From: Streptomyces celluloflavus | Lineage (GTDB): Bacteria; Actinomycetota; Actinomycetes; Streptomycetales; Streptomycetaceae | Direction: 5' to 3' | DNA: 64,000 nucleotides | Assembly (NCBI GenBank): GCA_000720995.1 | Contig: JOEL01000001.1 | Span: 124,001 to 188,000, forward strand | In this document: in pieces, positions 29,078 through 37,022 of the stretch | Layout: each line of letters starts with the position of its first letter | Position numbering within the stretch: position 1 is the first letter of the stretch | Made by a program: the position numbers and the translations under genes | The notes under the pieces: generated by a model | What the model was told of the DNA's origin: nothing | The model's input: the letters and a program-made list of their open reading frames with translations, nothing else | The model's database searches: none

Positions 29078-29467
29078 TCAGGCGTGGTGCCGGCCCTGGC
29101 AGCCGCAGCCCTGGGCGCCGGCACGTGGCAGGTTTTCGGTGAACTCGCTCTGTGAGAAGACGGCGAGGAGCGTGGCGTCCTCGTGGCCGGTGTTGGTGAG
29201 GGTGAGTTCCTTCCCCGCCGGCAGCATGGCGAGGGTTCCCGGTGCGACCGTCTTGGAGCCGCAGCCGCAGGATGCTGTCACGACGCCTGCCAGGCCGGTG
29301 AGCAGCAGCTCGGACGTGCCGTGTGTGTGGGCCGGGATCGTGCCGCCCGCCGGGACCTGGATGCGCACTGCGGCGAGCGTCCGGAAGGGGCTGCCCTCGG
29401 GGTCGAGGCGCAGGGCGTGGCCCCGGGCGCCGGGGGTGTGGGTGGTGTCGATGCTGATGCCGAACAT
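29078..29467 (-). CDS. Cys-rich cupin domain protein
   Basis: A 129-residue single cupin: metal-site motif AHTHGTSE near residue 50, then CGCGSKTVAPGTLAMLPAGKELTLTNTGHEDATLLAVFSQ. Two Cys clusters are unusual for a cupin, ASCGCGSK in the middle and GCGCQGRHH at the extreme C-terminus; they could bind a metal or an Fe-S cluster or act as thiols. It is the last gene of the hcp-reductase operon, 93 bp after the reductase stop, so a role in nitrosative or metal stress is likely but not proven. Confidence 0.82.
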   Translation of the reverse strand: MFGISIDTTHTPGARGHALRLDPEGSPFRTLAAVRIQVPAGGTIPAHTHGTSELLLTGLAGVVTASCGCGSKTVAPGTLAMLPAGKELTLTNTGHEDATLLAVFSQSEFTENLPRAGAQGCGCQGRHHA

Positions 29468-29560
29468 GAGGGTGTTCCTTTTCTCGTTGGTGGAGGGTCT
29501 GACGTGAGGGTGCCGGGGTCGAGGTGTGGCGGACCGTCCGGCGCGGCCGGGGTGGGCCGG

Positions 29561-30661
29561 TCAGGTCGCGGAGGAGTTGAACTTCTCGCTCAGGACCCGG
29601 TCCGGGGCGAGGCCGTGGTCGGCGGCGGCCCGTTCGACGGCGTCGATGAGCCCGGGTGAGCCGCAGATGTACAGGTCCGGGTCGGTTCCGCCGCTCGTGC
29701 GGAGCCGTACGAGGTCGGCGACGAGCGCGTCGATCATGCGGCCGTGCCGGTAGCCCGCCCGGTCAACCGGTTCTTTGACCGAGAACACCGTTTCCAGTTG
29801 GGGCAGCTCGTCGCGGAGGGCCGAGATCGCCTCCGCCCCGCACAGCTGCGCCACGGTGTCCGCGCCGCTGTAGAAGCGCAGCGGGTGGCTTTCGCCGAAC
29901 TCCGCCATGCGGCGGGCCATCGACAGCAGCGGTGCCGTGCCGGTGCCGCCGGCCACGAACCAGCGGGGTCTCAGCCCGGTCTCGACGAGCCCGAACGCAC
30001 CCTGCGGCCCGAGCACGGTGACGCTGTCGCCGGGCGTCGCACGGGTGTCGAGCCAGGTGGAGAAATGCCCGCCGGGGCGGAGCCGCACATAGAACTCCAG
30101 CTCGCCGTCCCAGTTGGGGGCGTTGGCGTACGAGTAGGCGCGGGACTCCTCGGTCTCGCCGGGGATGCGCAGCTGGGCGAACTGGCCGGGCTCGAACTCG
30201 GCTCCGCTGCCGAGCTGTCCGTCCTCGTCGAGCTGGAGTACCAGGCGTACCAGGTCACCGGTGAGGCGCTCCAGGGCGGAGACGGTGGCGGTGCGTTCGG
30301 TGAGCCGTCCGCTGATGATCCGGGACCGCTCGTAGGGCAGGCTGACGGCCAGCGGTCCCTCGGCGTAGGTGCGGCACAGCAGCGCGCCGCCGGCCCGCGC
30401 GCGCTCGGGGCTGAGCGCTTCGGGGCTGTGCGGGCCGAGGGTGTACGGGCCGTCGGTGACGGTGACCGCGCAGGCGCCGCAGGTGCCCTTTCTGCACAGC
30501 GACGGCAGCAGGTACCCGGCGTCGGCGGCCGCGTCCAGGACGGACCGGCCCGGCAGGCACTCCGCCTGGAGGATCTCGCCGTCCAGCGTGGTCATGCGCA
30601 GGGGGACCGGCTCGGCCCCGGTGGGGGTCCGCGCCGTGCCGGGTGCCGGTGCTGCGGTCAT
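29561..30661 (-). CDS. hcr: NAD(P)H-dependent reductase with 2Fe-2S and FAD (Hcp reductase)
   Basis: A 366-residue electron-transfer flavoprotein. An N-terminal plant-type ferredoxin domain ([11 protein letters not shown] near residue 62, then a further Cys in LLCRTYAEG) is followed by the FAD domain (RAYSYANAP) and the NAD domain ([18 protein letters not shown]). E. coli Hcr has the ferredoxin domain at the C-terminus; this order resembles BenC and methane monooxygenase reductase. The ATG at 30661 overlaps the hcp stop (ATGA). It should feed electrons from NADH to the hybrid cluster protein. Confidence 0.88.
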   Translation of the reverse strand: MTAAPAPGTARTPTGAEPVPLRMTTLDGEILQAECLPGRSVLDAAADAGYLLPSLCRKGTCGACAVTVTDGPYTLGPHSPEALSPERARAGGALLCRTYAEGPLAVSLPYERSRIISGRLTERTATVSALERLTGDLVRLVLQLDEDGQLGSGAEFEPGQFAQLRIPGETEESRAYSYANAPNWDGELEFYVRLRPGGHFSTWLDTRATPGDSVTVLGPQGAFGLVETGLRPRWFVAGGTGTAPLLSMARRMAEFGESHPLRFYSGADTVAQLCGAEAISALRDELPQLETVFSVKEPVDRAGYRHGRMIDALVADLVRLRTSGGTDPDLYICGSPGLIDAVERAAADHGLAPDRVLSEKFNSSAT

Positions 30662-32322
30662 CGGGTGGCCCCGAGGGCGTCCGCGAGATCCTTCTCCGCG
30701 CTTTCGCTGGTACGCAGTCCGAACCGCTCGCTCAGGAGGCGCCAGACGGGCTCGGTGACGAAGGCCGGGACGGTGGGGCCGGTGCGGACGTTGCGCAGGC
30801 CGAGGTGGATGAGGGTGGCGAGGACCGCCAGGGCCTTCTGCTCGAACCAGGCCAGCACGATGGTGAGCGGCAGATCGTTGATGTCCGTGTCGAGCGCGGC
30901 GGAGAGGGTCTCGGCGACCCGGAGCGCGGCGTAGGTGTCGTTGCACTGGCCGACGTCGAGCAGGCGCGGGAGGCCGCCCGGAGTGGTGCCGTGGCTGAGC
31001 TTGTTGAAGCGGTACTTGTTGCAGCCGAGGGTGAGGATCACCGACTCCGCCGGGGTGGCACGGGCGAGCTCCGTGTAGTAGTCGCGGCCGGGTGCGGCGC
31101 CGTCGCAGCCGCCGATCAGGAACATGTGGCGGATGTCGCCGGAGTGCACGGCGTTGACGATGTCCTCGGAGATCGACAGCAGTGCGTTGCGCCCGAACCC
31201 GATGGTGATCAGCGCTTCCGGTGCGGTCTCGGCGAAGCCGGGGGTGGCCTTGGCCGCGCGGACGACGGCCTTGAAGTCGTAGCCGGCGATGTGCCGCACG
31301 CCGGGCCAGCCGACCGGACCGGTGGTGAAGGTGCGGGTCTTGTACGCGGGCAGCGGCTCGATGAGGCAGTTGGAGGTCATCACGACCGGGCCGGGGAAGG
31401 CCGCGAAGTCCTGCTGCTGGTCCTGCCAGGCCCCGCCGTGGTTACCGGCGAGGTGCGGGTACTTGCCGAGTTCGGGGTAGGCGTGCGCGGGCAGCATCTC
31501 GCCGTGCGTATAGATCCGGATGCCGGTTCCCTCGGTCTGCTGGAGCAACTCCAGCAGCTCGTCGAAGCCGTGCCCGCTGACCAGGATCGCCTTCCCGGCG
31601 ACCGGCGACGTACGGACCTTGGTGGGGAAGGGCGTACCGAAGGTGCCCGTGTTGGCACTGTCGAGCAGCGCCATGACCTGAAGGTTCACCCGCCCCACCG
31701 CACTCACGTGCGCGAGCAGATCCTCGACGTCGGTGGGCTCACCGGCCAGGTAGTCCAGCTCCGCCTCCATACCGGCGTCCACCTCGTCACTCCGGTATCC
31801 GACCACCCTGGCGTGGTGCATATACGCGGAGACACCCTTGAGGGCGTACAGGACGAAGGCACGCAGGCCCACGACGTCCTCGCCGACCAGCTCCACCCCG
31901 GCCCTGATGCCCGCCTGCCCGGCCTGGGCGAGCAGCCCGTCCACGTCACCGGCGGGCTCGAACACGGCCGGGCCGCGCAGCCGCTCGGGGTGCCGGCCGG
32001 CCGCGAGGGCCGCTTCCTCGTATCCGGCCCGCACCCGGTCACGCACCGCGGCTGCCTCGTGGATCAGCTTCACGAACCGGGCGGCGTTGAAGTTGACGTT
32101 GGTGAGGGTGGAGAAGAGGCCGTATGCGACGACGGCGGAAGCCTCCCGGTCGACCGCGCCCAACGCCCGGCCGCGCACCGCGTACTGGGCGACCCCCTTG
32201 CACAGGTGCACGAGCAGGTCCTGGAGCGCCGCGGTGGTCTCGTCCTTGCCGCAGGTGCCCTTGGTGTGACACCCGGGGGTCTCGCCGGTCCGGTCCGTCT
32301 GCTCGCACTGGTAACAGAACAC
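30658..32322 (-). CDS. hcp: Hybrid cluster protein (NO/hydroxylamine reductase)
   Basis: A 554-residue Hcp. The N-terminal Fe-S ligands are C-x2-C-x11-C-x5-C (FCYQCEQT to GTCGK). Further hybrid-cluster ligands follow, for example [35 protein letters not shown] and [13 protein letters not shown]. Hcp reduces nitric oxide or hydroxylamine in the anaerobic cytoplasm. A GTG at 32322 is chosen because Hcps start at MFCxQCEQT and AGAGGAA lies 6 nt upstream; the frame is open for 10 more codons to a GTG at 32352. It is the first gene of the hcp-hcr-cupin operon under a predicted FNR-type site. Confidence 0.93.
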   Translation of the reverse strand: MFCYQCEQTDRTGETPGCHTKGTCGKDETTAALQDLLVHLCKGVAQYAVRGRALGAVDREASAVVAYGLFSTLTNVNFNAARFVKLIHEAAAVRDRVRAGYEEAALAAGRHPERLRGPAVFEPAGDVDGLLAQAGQAGIRAGVELVGEDVVGLRAFVLYALKGVSAYMHHARVVGYRSDEVDAGMEAELDYLAGEPTDVEDLLAHVSAVGRVNLQVMALLDSANTGTFGTPFPTKVRTSPVAGKAILVSGHGFDELLELLQQTEGTGIRIYTHGEMLPAHAYPELGKYPHLAGNHGGAWQDQQQDFAAFPGPVVMTSNCLIEPLPAYKTRTFTTGPVGWPGVRHIAGYDFKAVVRAAKATPGFAETAPEALITIGFGRNALLSISEDIVNAVHSGDIRHMFLIGGCDGAAPGRDYYTELARATPAESVILTLGCNKYRFNKLSHGTTPGGLPRLLDVGQCNDTYAALRVAETLSAALDTDINDLPLTIVLAWFEQKALAVLATLIHLGLRNVRTGPTVPAFVTEPVWRLLSERFGLRTSESAEKDLADALGATR

Positions 32323-32400
32323 GCTATTCCTCTGGTCCTCGCTGGTCGGCACCGGATATCCGGCACGTCTGGCGTCGCGGCTGTCGCGCCGACTGCCATG

Positions 32401-32406
32401 ACGCTA
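32401..32406 (-). promoter_or_regulatory. Predicted -10 element of hcp
   Basis: TAGCGT on the minus strand fits TAnnnT. The implied transcription start (32394) puts the centre of the upstream FNR-type box exactly at -41.5, the class II activator position. Confidence 0.5.
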
Positions 32407-32428
32407 GGGAAAAGCAGCTCATAGCGCC

Positions 32429-32442
32429 TTGACCTGGATCAA
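32429..32442. promoter_or_regulatory. FNR/DNR-type box shared by hcp and the Crp/Fnr regulator gene
   Basis: TTGACCTGGATCAA is a palindrome one base from the FNR consensus TTGAT-N4-ATCAA. It lies in the 146-bp divergent space between hcp and a Crp/Fnr-family gene. Position predicts activation of hcp (-41.5) and steric repression of the regulator gene (-32.5). Confidence 0.75.
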
Positions 32443-32455
32443 AAACCGCAAAATC

Positions 32456-32461
32456 TATACT
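32456..32461 (+). promoter_or_regulatory. Predicted -10 element of the Crp/Fnr gene
   Basis: TATACT, a near-perfect -10, ends 7 bp before the ATG at 32469. The transcript would begin at or one base before the start codon, a leaderless arrangement. Confidence 0.5.
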
Positions 32462-32468
32462 TGAGGGC

Positions 32469-33164
32469 ATGCGCCAGCCCTTCCCGGTATCCGAGCTCGC
32501 CCGGATCCCCCTGTTCAGCGAGATCGACACGGCCGATCTGCGGCTCATCGCGGAGCGGGTTCGCACGGTCACCGCACGCAAGGGAGAGGTCCTCGTCGAG
32601 GCCGGGGACCTGCACCGCTGGTTCTACTTCGTGTGCCAGGGCCATGTGCAGCTGGTGGTGTCGGCGGCCACCGCGGAACAGAAGGTGATCTCACTGGTGT
32701 CGGCAGGGCAGACCTTCGGGGACGCGCTGCTGTTCACCGGCCGCCCCTACCCGGTATCGGTGATCGCCCTCTCGCCCGTGACCCTGGTGGCCATCCCGCA
32801 CGAACCGGTGCTCCGCCTCGCCCATCACAGCCCCGGCTTCGCGCTGCGGATGGCCGGCGGGCTGGCACAACGGCTGCACCAACTGGTCTCCGACGTGGAG
32901 TCCTACGCACTCCACAACGGCACCCAGCGAGTCCTGGCCTATCTGGAACGGCTGGCGGGCGGTGGCGACGACGGTCCGCCACTCCGATACCCGGTCCGGG
33001 TCGAACTGCCGACCGACAAGGGGATCATCGCCTCCCGGCTCAGCCTCAAGCCGGAGACCTTCTCCCGCGTCCTGAGAAGGCTCTCCGACACCGGGACCCT
33101 CACGGTGGACGGCCGCCGCATCACCCTGATGAGGGCGCCGGCCGCCGGTCAGGGACTGCTCTGA
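32469..33164 (+). CDS. Crp/Fnr-family transcriptional regulator (DNR/NnrR-like)
   Basis: A 231-residue regulator with an N-terminal cyclic-nucleotide-binding-type beta-roll (GEVLVEAGDLHRWFYFVCQGHVQLV), a long dimer helix (ALRMAGGLAQRLHQLVSDVESYAL) and a helix-turn-helix (DKGIIASRLSLKPETFSRVLRRLSDTGTL). Cys is nearly absent, so it lacks the four Cys ligands of a Fe-S FNR; DNR-type proteins use haem to sense NO. The recognition helix with ETFSRVLRRL suits a TTGAT-like half-site. Position opposite hcp and the shared box indicate an NO or low-oxygen sensor that activates hcp. A hairpin follows. Confidence 0.9.
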   Translation: MRQPFPVSELARIPLFSEIDTADLRLIAERVRTVTARKGEVLVEAGDLHRWFYFVCQGHVQLVVSAATAEQKVISLVSAGQTFGDALLFTGRPYPVSVIALSPVTLVAIPHEPVLRLAHHSPGFALRMAGGLAQRLHQLVSDVESYALHNGTQRVLAYLERLAGGGDDGPPLRYPVRVELPTDKGIIASRLSLKPETFSRVLRRLSDTGTLTVDGRRITLMRAPAAGQGLL

Positions 33165-33243
33165 GCCGCCCACGCCGGCGGGGCCGGGGACCGGCCTGGA
33201 GAACACCTGGACGGCCGGGCGGGCGGGGAGGCCAATGGCCCGG

Positions 33244-33270
33244 GTCCGCGCCGTAGGCGAAGGCGCGGAC
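33244..33270. terminator. Hairpin 1 between convergent regulator and thioesterase genes
   Basis: GTCCGCGCC and GGCGCGGAC form a perfect 9-bp stem with a 9-nt loop, 80 bp past the regulator stop. Confidence 0.6.
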
Positions 33271-33300
33271 GGCCGCCGCCGGGTGACCACCGACGCGCCG

Positions 33301-33331
33301 GTGGCGGCGCCCCGTCGCCGGGCGCCGCCAC
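33301..33331. terminator. Hairpin 2 between convergent regulator and thioesterase genes
   Basis: GTGGCGGCGCC and GGCGCCGCCAC form a perfect 11-bp stem with a 9-nt loop, 19 bp past the stop of the leftward thioesterase gene. Confidence 0.7.
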
Positions 33332-33349
33332 GTGGCCGGGGTCGCGTCG

Positions 33350-34099
33350 TCAGACCGCCAGCTGCTGCGCGATCTTCCGCAGGATCGCCGGCTGGTGCTC
33401 GGTGAGGAAGAAGTGCCCGCCGGGGAAGACGTCCAGGTCGAAGGCGCCGGTGGTGTGGGTCGCCCAGTCCCGCGCCTCGTCGAGTGTCGTCTTCGGGTCG
33501 TCGTCCCCGGTGAACACCGTTACCGGGCAGGTGAGTTGGGGGCCGGGCCGGTAGACGTAGGTCTCGACGGCGCGGTAGTCCGCGCGGATGGCCGGCAGCG
33601 CCATCCGCAGGAGTTCCTCATCGTCCAGGATCCGCGAATCGGTGCCGCTCAGCTTGCGCACATCGGCCAGCAGCCCCTGGTCGTCGAGGAGATGCACGCT
33701 CTCGTGCCGGGGCCGGGACGGCGCCCGCCGCCCCGACGCGAACAGCCTCGACACCGGCTGCCCGGCCTGCTCCATCAGCCTGGCCAGCTCGAACCCGAGC
33801 GTCGCCCCCATGCTGTGCCCGAACAGCGCCATCGGGCGCCCCATCAGGGGCCGCAGAATGGTGAACAGCCGCCCGGCGAGTTCGTGGATGTCGTCGACGC
33901 AGCTCTCCTGTCTGCGGTCCTGCCGCCCCGGGTACTGGATGGCCAGCACCTCGACGGCGGGTGCGAGTGCGGTGGCGACGGGGTAGTAGAAACTGGCCGA
34001 GCCGCCCGCATGGGGCAGACACACCAGCTGCGGGGCGTTCTCGGCCGAAGTGGCGAAGCGCCGGATCCACAGACCGTTGTCGGTGTCGGTAACGCTCAT
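33350..34099 (-). CDS. Type II thioesterase (cluster-associated, first copy)
   Basis: A 249-residue alpha/beta hydrolase with LVCLPHAGGSASFYYPVA at the start, nucleophile Ser in LFGHSMGATLGFELA, and catalytic Asp and His in VFTGDDDPKTT and FPGGHFFLTEHQ. Type II thioesterases clear wrong or stuck acyl groups from carrier domains of NRPS and PKS. The start ATG follows GGAGGATCG. It lies at the left border of the cluster on its own promoter, divergent from a gene of unknown function, and is not identical to the second thioesterase in the main operon. Confidence 0.93.
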   Translation of the reverse strand: MSVTDTDNGLWIRRFATSAENAPQLVCLPHAGGSASFYYPVATALAPAVEVLAIQYPGRQDRRQESCVDDIHELAGRLFTILRPLMGRPMALFGHSMGATLGFELARLMEQAGQPVSRLFASGRRAPSRPRHESVHLLDDQGLLADVRKLSGTDSRILDDEELLRMALPAIRADYRAVETYVYRPGPQLTCPVTVFTGDDDPKTTLDEARDWATHTTGAFDLDVFPGGHFFLTEHQPAILRKIAQQLAV

Positions 34100-34398
34100 A
34101 GCGGCAGCGATCCTCCGAAGAAGTAATGATCAGCAGACGCTAAGCCCGCCGCGCCCGAACGGCCAACCCCTACCTCCCGGTTCACTTCCCCGGCGGACCG
34201 GACAGGGCAGGGGGCTTCGCCTGCGGCGGCGGATACGGCAAGCTGCGGGGCAGGGCCGGGACGGTGCGGGGCAGAGGTGGGGCAGAGCCCGCGCGGCAGT
34301 CCGGAAAGCCGGAAGCTGGAAGCCGGAAGCCGAAAGTTACGCCCCCGACGAACCCGCGACCCGAGACGAAGCCGAGACACGAGACAGGAGAGAACCAA

Positions 34399-35190
34399 GT
34401 GAGCAGTTCCCCGGCCGCCGCCGAGGCGTTCCCGTACTTCCTCGCCCAGCTCGAAGCCGGTATGGCCGGCCGGGACGAGGACGATCCGGGGCCCCGCCCC
34501 CGTCCGGACCTGCCGGCCTGGGCGGCGCAGCTGGTCGGTGTGCTCTTCGACGGCCAGGATGCCGCCGCCGCGCAGGACTGGGCGCGGCGCGTGCACGGCG
34601 AACTCGGGCGCCTGGGCGGCCGGGTGCCCCTCGGCGTCGTGCACGACTGGCACGCCCGGGTCGTCGCGCCGATGCTGGCGGAGGCGAGCGTGCGGCACGG
34701 CGGGGCCGCCGGGCCGCACCATGCGGTGGGGCTGCTGCACACCCGGACGCTGGCCGGCGAGCGGGTGCCGGAAGCGGACTGGACCGCGGCGCTGGAGCCG
34801 GCGCTGCGAGAGGTCTACCGCCACGCCTACGGCTACGCCGACGCCTGCGCCACGGCCGGCGCCCAGGCCCATGCCTACGCGATCGCCAACGGGTTCGGCG
34901 AGGAACGGGCCGCCGAGTTCGCCGAGACCTACGCCCAGCTCAACACCGGCGCCAACGCCCGGTCCTACGCCGACGCCAACGCCCTCGCGAACGCGCGGGC
35001 GCTGGCGGCCGCCTACGCGGCGGGGGATGCGCGGGCCTACGCCCGGACCTACCCGTTCGCCCGCGTGCAGGCGTACGCCCACGCCCATGCCGGCCGGGAC
35101 GGAGCGGCCGGCCAGGAAGAGCGGCACCGGGCGGCTTACGGGCGGCTCGCCGACGGGCTGGCCGACAGCCTGGCCCGGACCGCGGCCTGA
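34399..35190 (+). CDS. Ala/Tyr-rich protein of unknown function (SpcZ-like composition)
   Basis: A 263-residue protein starting at a GTG after ACAGGAGAG; the open frame upstream is repetitive and non-coding in character. The N-terminal third (PAWAAQLVGVLFDGQDAAA and VVHDWHARVVAPMLAEA) looks helical. The C-terminal half has degenerate Tyr-Ala/Asn-Ala helices (HAYGYADACATA, AHAYAIANGFG, SYADANALANARALAAAYA, YARTYPFARVQAYAHAHA). Streptomyces databases label similar proteins SpcZ after a spectinomycin-cluster gene, as far as I recall; I cannot confirm. No catalytic motif is visible. Being inside the cluster border it may be a cluster-linked protein or the neighbour outside. Confidence 0.72.
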   Translation: MSSSPAAAEAFPYFLAQLEAGMAGRDEDDPGPRPRPDLPAWAAQLVGVLFDGQDAAAAQDWARRVHGELGRLGGRVPLGVVHDWHARVVAPMLAEASVRHGGAAGPHHAVGLLHTRTLAGERVPEADWTAALEPALREVYRHAYGYADACATAGAQAHAYAIANGFGEERAAEFAETYAQLNTGANARSYADANALANARALAAAYAAGDARAYARTYPFARVQAYAHAHAGRDGAAGQEERHRAAYGRLADGLADSLARTAA

Positions 35191-35209
35191 GCCGGGCCCG
35201 CCCTCCGTA

Positions 35210-35239
35210 CCGCCGGTGCCCGGTCCAGGGCACCGGCGG
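35210..35239. terminator. Perfect 12-bp terminator between convergent genes
   Basis: CCGCCGGTGCCC and GGGCACCGGCGG pair perfectly around a 6-nt loop in the 157-bp gap between the Ala/Tyr-rich protein gene and the leftward TauD gene, the end of the long biosynthetic operon. Confidence 0.8.
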
Positions 35240-35347
35240 CGGGCGCCGCACCTACGGTCCGCGGGTGCGCCGGTTGTTCGGAGAGCGTCGTCAAGGCGGT
35301 GCCCGCCGCGCGGCACCACCGTGCCGCCGCCCCCTGGCGCGCACCGC

Positions 35348-36223
35348 TCAGGCTCGCGGCCGCCCGCCGTTGATGGAGATCCGCCGGGCGTGGCGGGAGT
35401 GCGGGTAGTAGTCCCATATCGCGTGGTGCTGGGTGCAGCGGTTGTCCCAGAAGACCAGGGTGTTGGGCGCCCAGCGGACGCGGCAGCTCAGCAGGGGCTC
35501 GCGGGCGACCAGGCCGAACAGCAGGTCGAGGAGCGCCCGGCTCTCACCGCGCGACAGCTGCGCGATGTGCGAGGTGAATCCCCCGTTGACGTAGAGCAGT
35601 TTGCGGCCGGTCTCGGGATGGCGGACCACCACCGGGTGCTCGCTCTTGGGGACGACGTACTCGGGCGGCGGGGTGTAGCCCTGCCACGGGATCAGGCCGT
35701 CGTGCACCGCGGTCAGGCCGTCGAGGAAGGACTTCATGGGCGGCGACAGCAGATCGTAGGCCAGGTGCATGTTGGCGAACAGGGTGTCGCCGCCGCTGCC
35801 GATCTCCGGTGGATGGGTGACGTAGAGCATCGAGCCGAGCGCGGGTTCGGCGTCGGCGGTGCCGTCGGAGTGCCAGTCCTCACCGGCCACGTAACGCGAT
35901 TCCTTGGTGGCGGTGAGGTCGAGGATGGCCGGGTCGCCGTCGTCGGTACCGGTCAGCGGCATCTGGCGCAGTTCACCGAAGTAGCCGGCGAAACGCTTGT
36001 GGTCCGCGGGCGACAGCTCCTGGTCGCGGAAGACCAGCACATGGTGCTCCAGGAAGGCGCGCCGCACCTCGTCCAGCTGCTCGTCCGAGAGCTCCTTCGA
36101 CAGGTCGAGGCCGGACACCTCGGCGCCGATCACCGGGGTCAGCGGATCGACCCCGATCGTGTCGTAGACCGCCCGTGGCCGCGTGGTGAGGCGCTCGACC
36201 GCATCGAGTGCGAACTGCTCCAT
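35348..36223 (-). CDS. TauD/TfdA-family Fe(II)/2-oxoglutarate dioxygenase
   Basis: A 291-residue TauD-type oxygenase. The metal triad is HSD in DWHSDGTAD and the later His in CTQHHAIWDYYPHSRHARR, whose terminal Arg binds 2-oxoglutarate. It likely hydroxylates an unactivated carbon of a carrier-bound or free amino acid. As last gene of the operon that begins with the three NRPSs, and next to a proline-selecting module, proline 3-hydroxylation as in detoxinine formation is the best inference. Start at 36223 follows AGGAGG; the longer frame (28 codons) is repetitive leader. Confidence 0.9.
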   Translation of the reverse strand: MEQFALDAVERLTTRPRAVYDTIGVDPLTPVIGAEVSGLDLSKELSDEQLDEVRRAFLEHHVLVFRDQELSPADHKRFAGYFGELRQMPLTGTDDGDPAILDLTATKESRYVAGEDWHSDGTADAEPALGSMLYVTHPPEIGSGGDTLFANMHLAYDLLSPPMKSFLDGLTAVHDGLIPWQGYTPPPEYVVPKSEHPVVVRHPETGRKLLYVNGGFTSHIAQLSRGESRALLDLLFGLVAREPLLSCRVRWAPNTLVFWDNRCTQHHAIWDYYPHSRHARRISINGGRPRA

Positions 36224-36320
36224 TCCGTCCTCCTGAAGTGGGGTGGTGGTGCCGAGTGGGGTGGGGTGGGGTGAGGGGAGTGGCCGGGTGCCGGCCGGTG
36301 GTGTCATACGGGGGCGGGGG

Positions 36321-37022
36321 TCACAGACCGCGCTCCAGCAGGTCGGCCAGGATCAGCCGGCCGAAGGCGAGATTGCCGTGGATCGGGTCGTCGGCCTCGC
36401 ACAGTTCGGGGCGCTGGAAGCCCGTCCCGTCGGTGACGCGGGCGCGCAGATCGACGATCTCGACGCCCAGGGCGTCCAGCGCGCGCCGGACGGTCTCCTG
36501 CGCCGCGCGGAAGACCAGCGGGTCGGACTGGCCCGGCACCCGCTGCGGCGGCATCGCCGCCAGCACCCGCAGGCCCAGGCCGCGCGCATGGCGGTAGAAG
36601 GCCAGCGCGTCGCGGACCATGGCGTGGACGATGTCGTCGAACAGCCCGCTCGCCAGGAAGCCCGGTGCGAGGCCGCCGCCGCGGACCCGGTAGACCTCCC
36701 AGTTCTCGGTCGTGGCGACGAAGTGGACGCTGAAGCCGAAGGTCGACACCAGTGGCACGGTGAGCCGGTCGAGGCCGCTCACGCCCAGCTCGGCCAGGAA
36801 ACCGCGGTAGCGCGCCTCCGCCTCCGGCTTGCGGAAGACCACATCGTTCTCGCGCAGGTCGAAGAAGCCGGCGGTGAACTCGCGTCCGGCGCCGATCGGG
36901 CCGCCGTGGAACGGGATACCGGCCGCCTTCGCCGCCCGCCCGATCGGACCGGCGTGCGAGTCGCCCAGCAGCAGGAACCTGGCCCTAGCGGGGGTTGTAG
37001 TAGTCGAGTACGGCGTCGTCAC
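36321..37022 (-). CDS. SGNH-type hydrolase-like protein
   Basis: A protein of about 233 residues with ARFLLLGDSHAGPIG near residue 14 (block I with Ser nucleophile), GGPIGAGREFTAGFFD, TFGFSVHFVATTENW and a late DDPIHGNLAFGRLILADLLE carrying the Asp-x-x-His pair. That is the SGNH order, so an esterase or acyltransferase is likely. The start is uncertain: a GTG at 37022 after GGAGAGG is taken, which overlaps the GSCFA gene by 38 bp. It and the GSCFA protein belong to the same structural clan and are probably a functional pair. Confidence 0.78.
   Translation of the reverse strand: MTTPYSTTTTPARARFLLLGDSHAGPIGRAAKAAGIPFHGGPIGAGREFTAGFFDLRENDVVFRKPEAEARYRGFLAELGVSGLDRLTVPLVSTFGFSVHFVATTENWEVYRVRGGGLAPGFLASGLFDDIVHAMVRDALAFYRHARGLGLRVLAAMPPQRVPGQSDPLVFRAAQETVRRALDALGVEIVDLRARVTDGTGFQRPELCEADDPIHGNLAFGRLILADLLERGL

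Noticed and set aside
32323-32352. Longer start for hcp
   Set aside because: The family begins at MFCxQCEQT and a ribosome site sits before the inner GTG.
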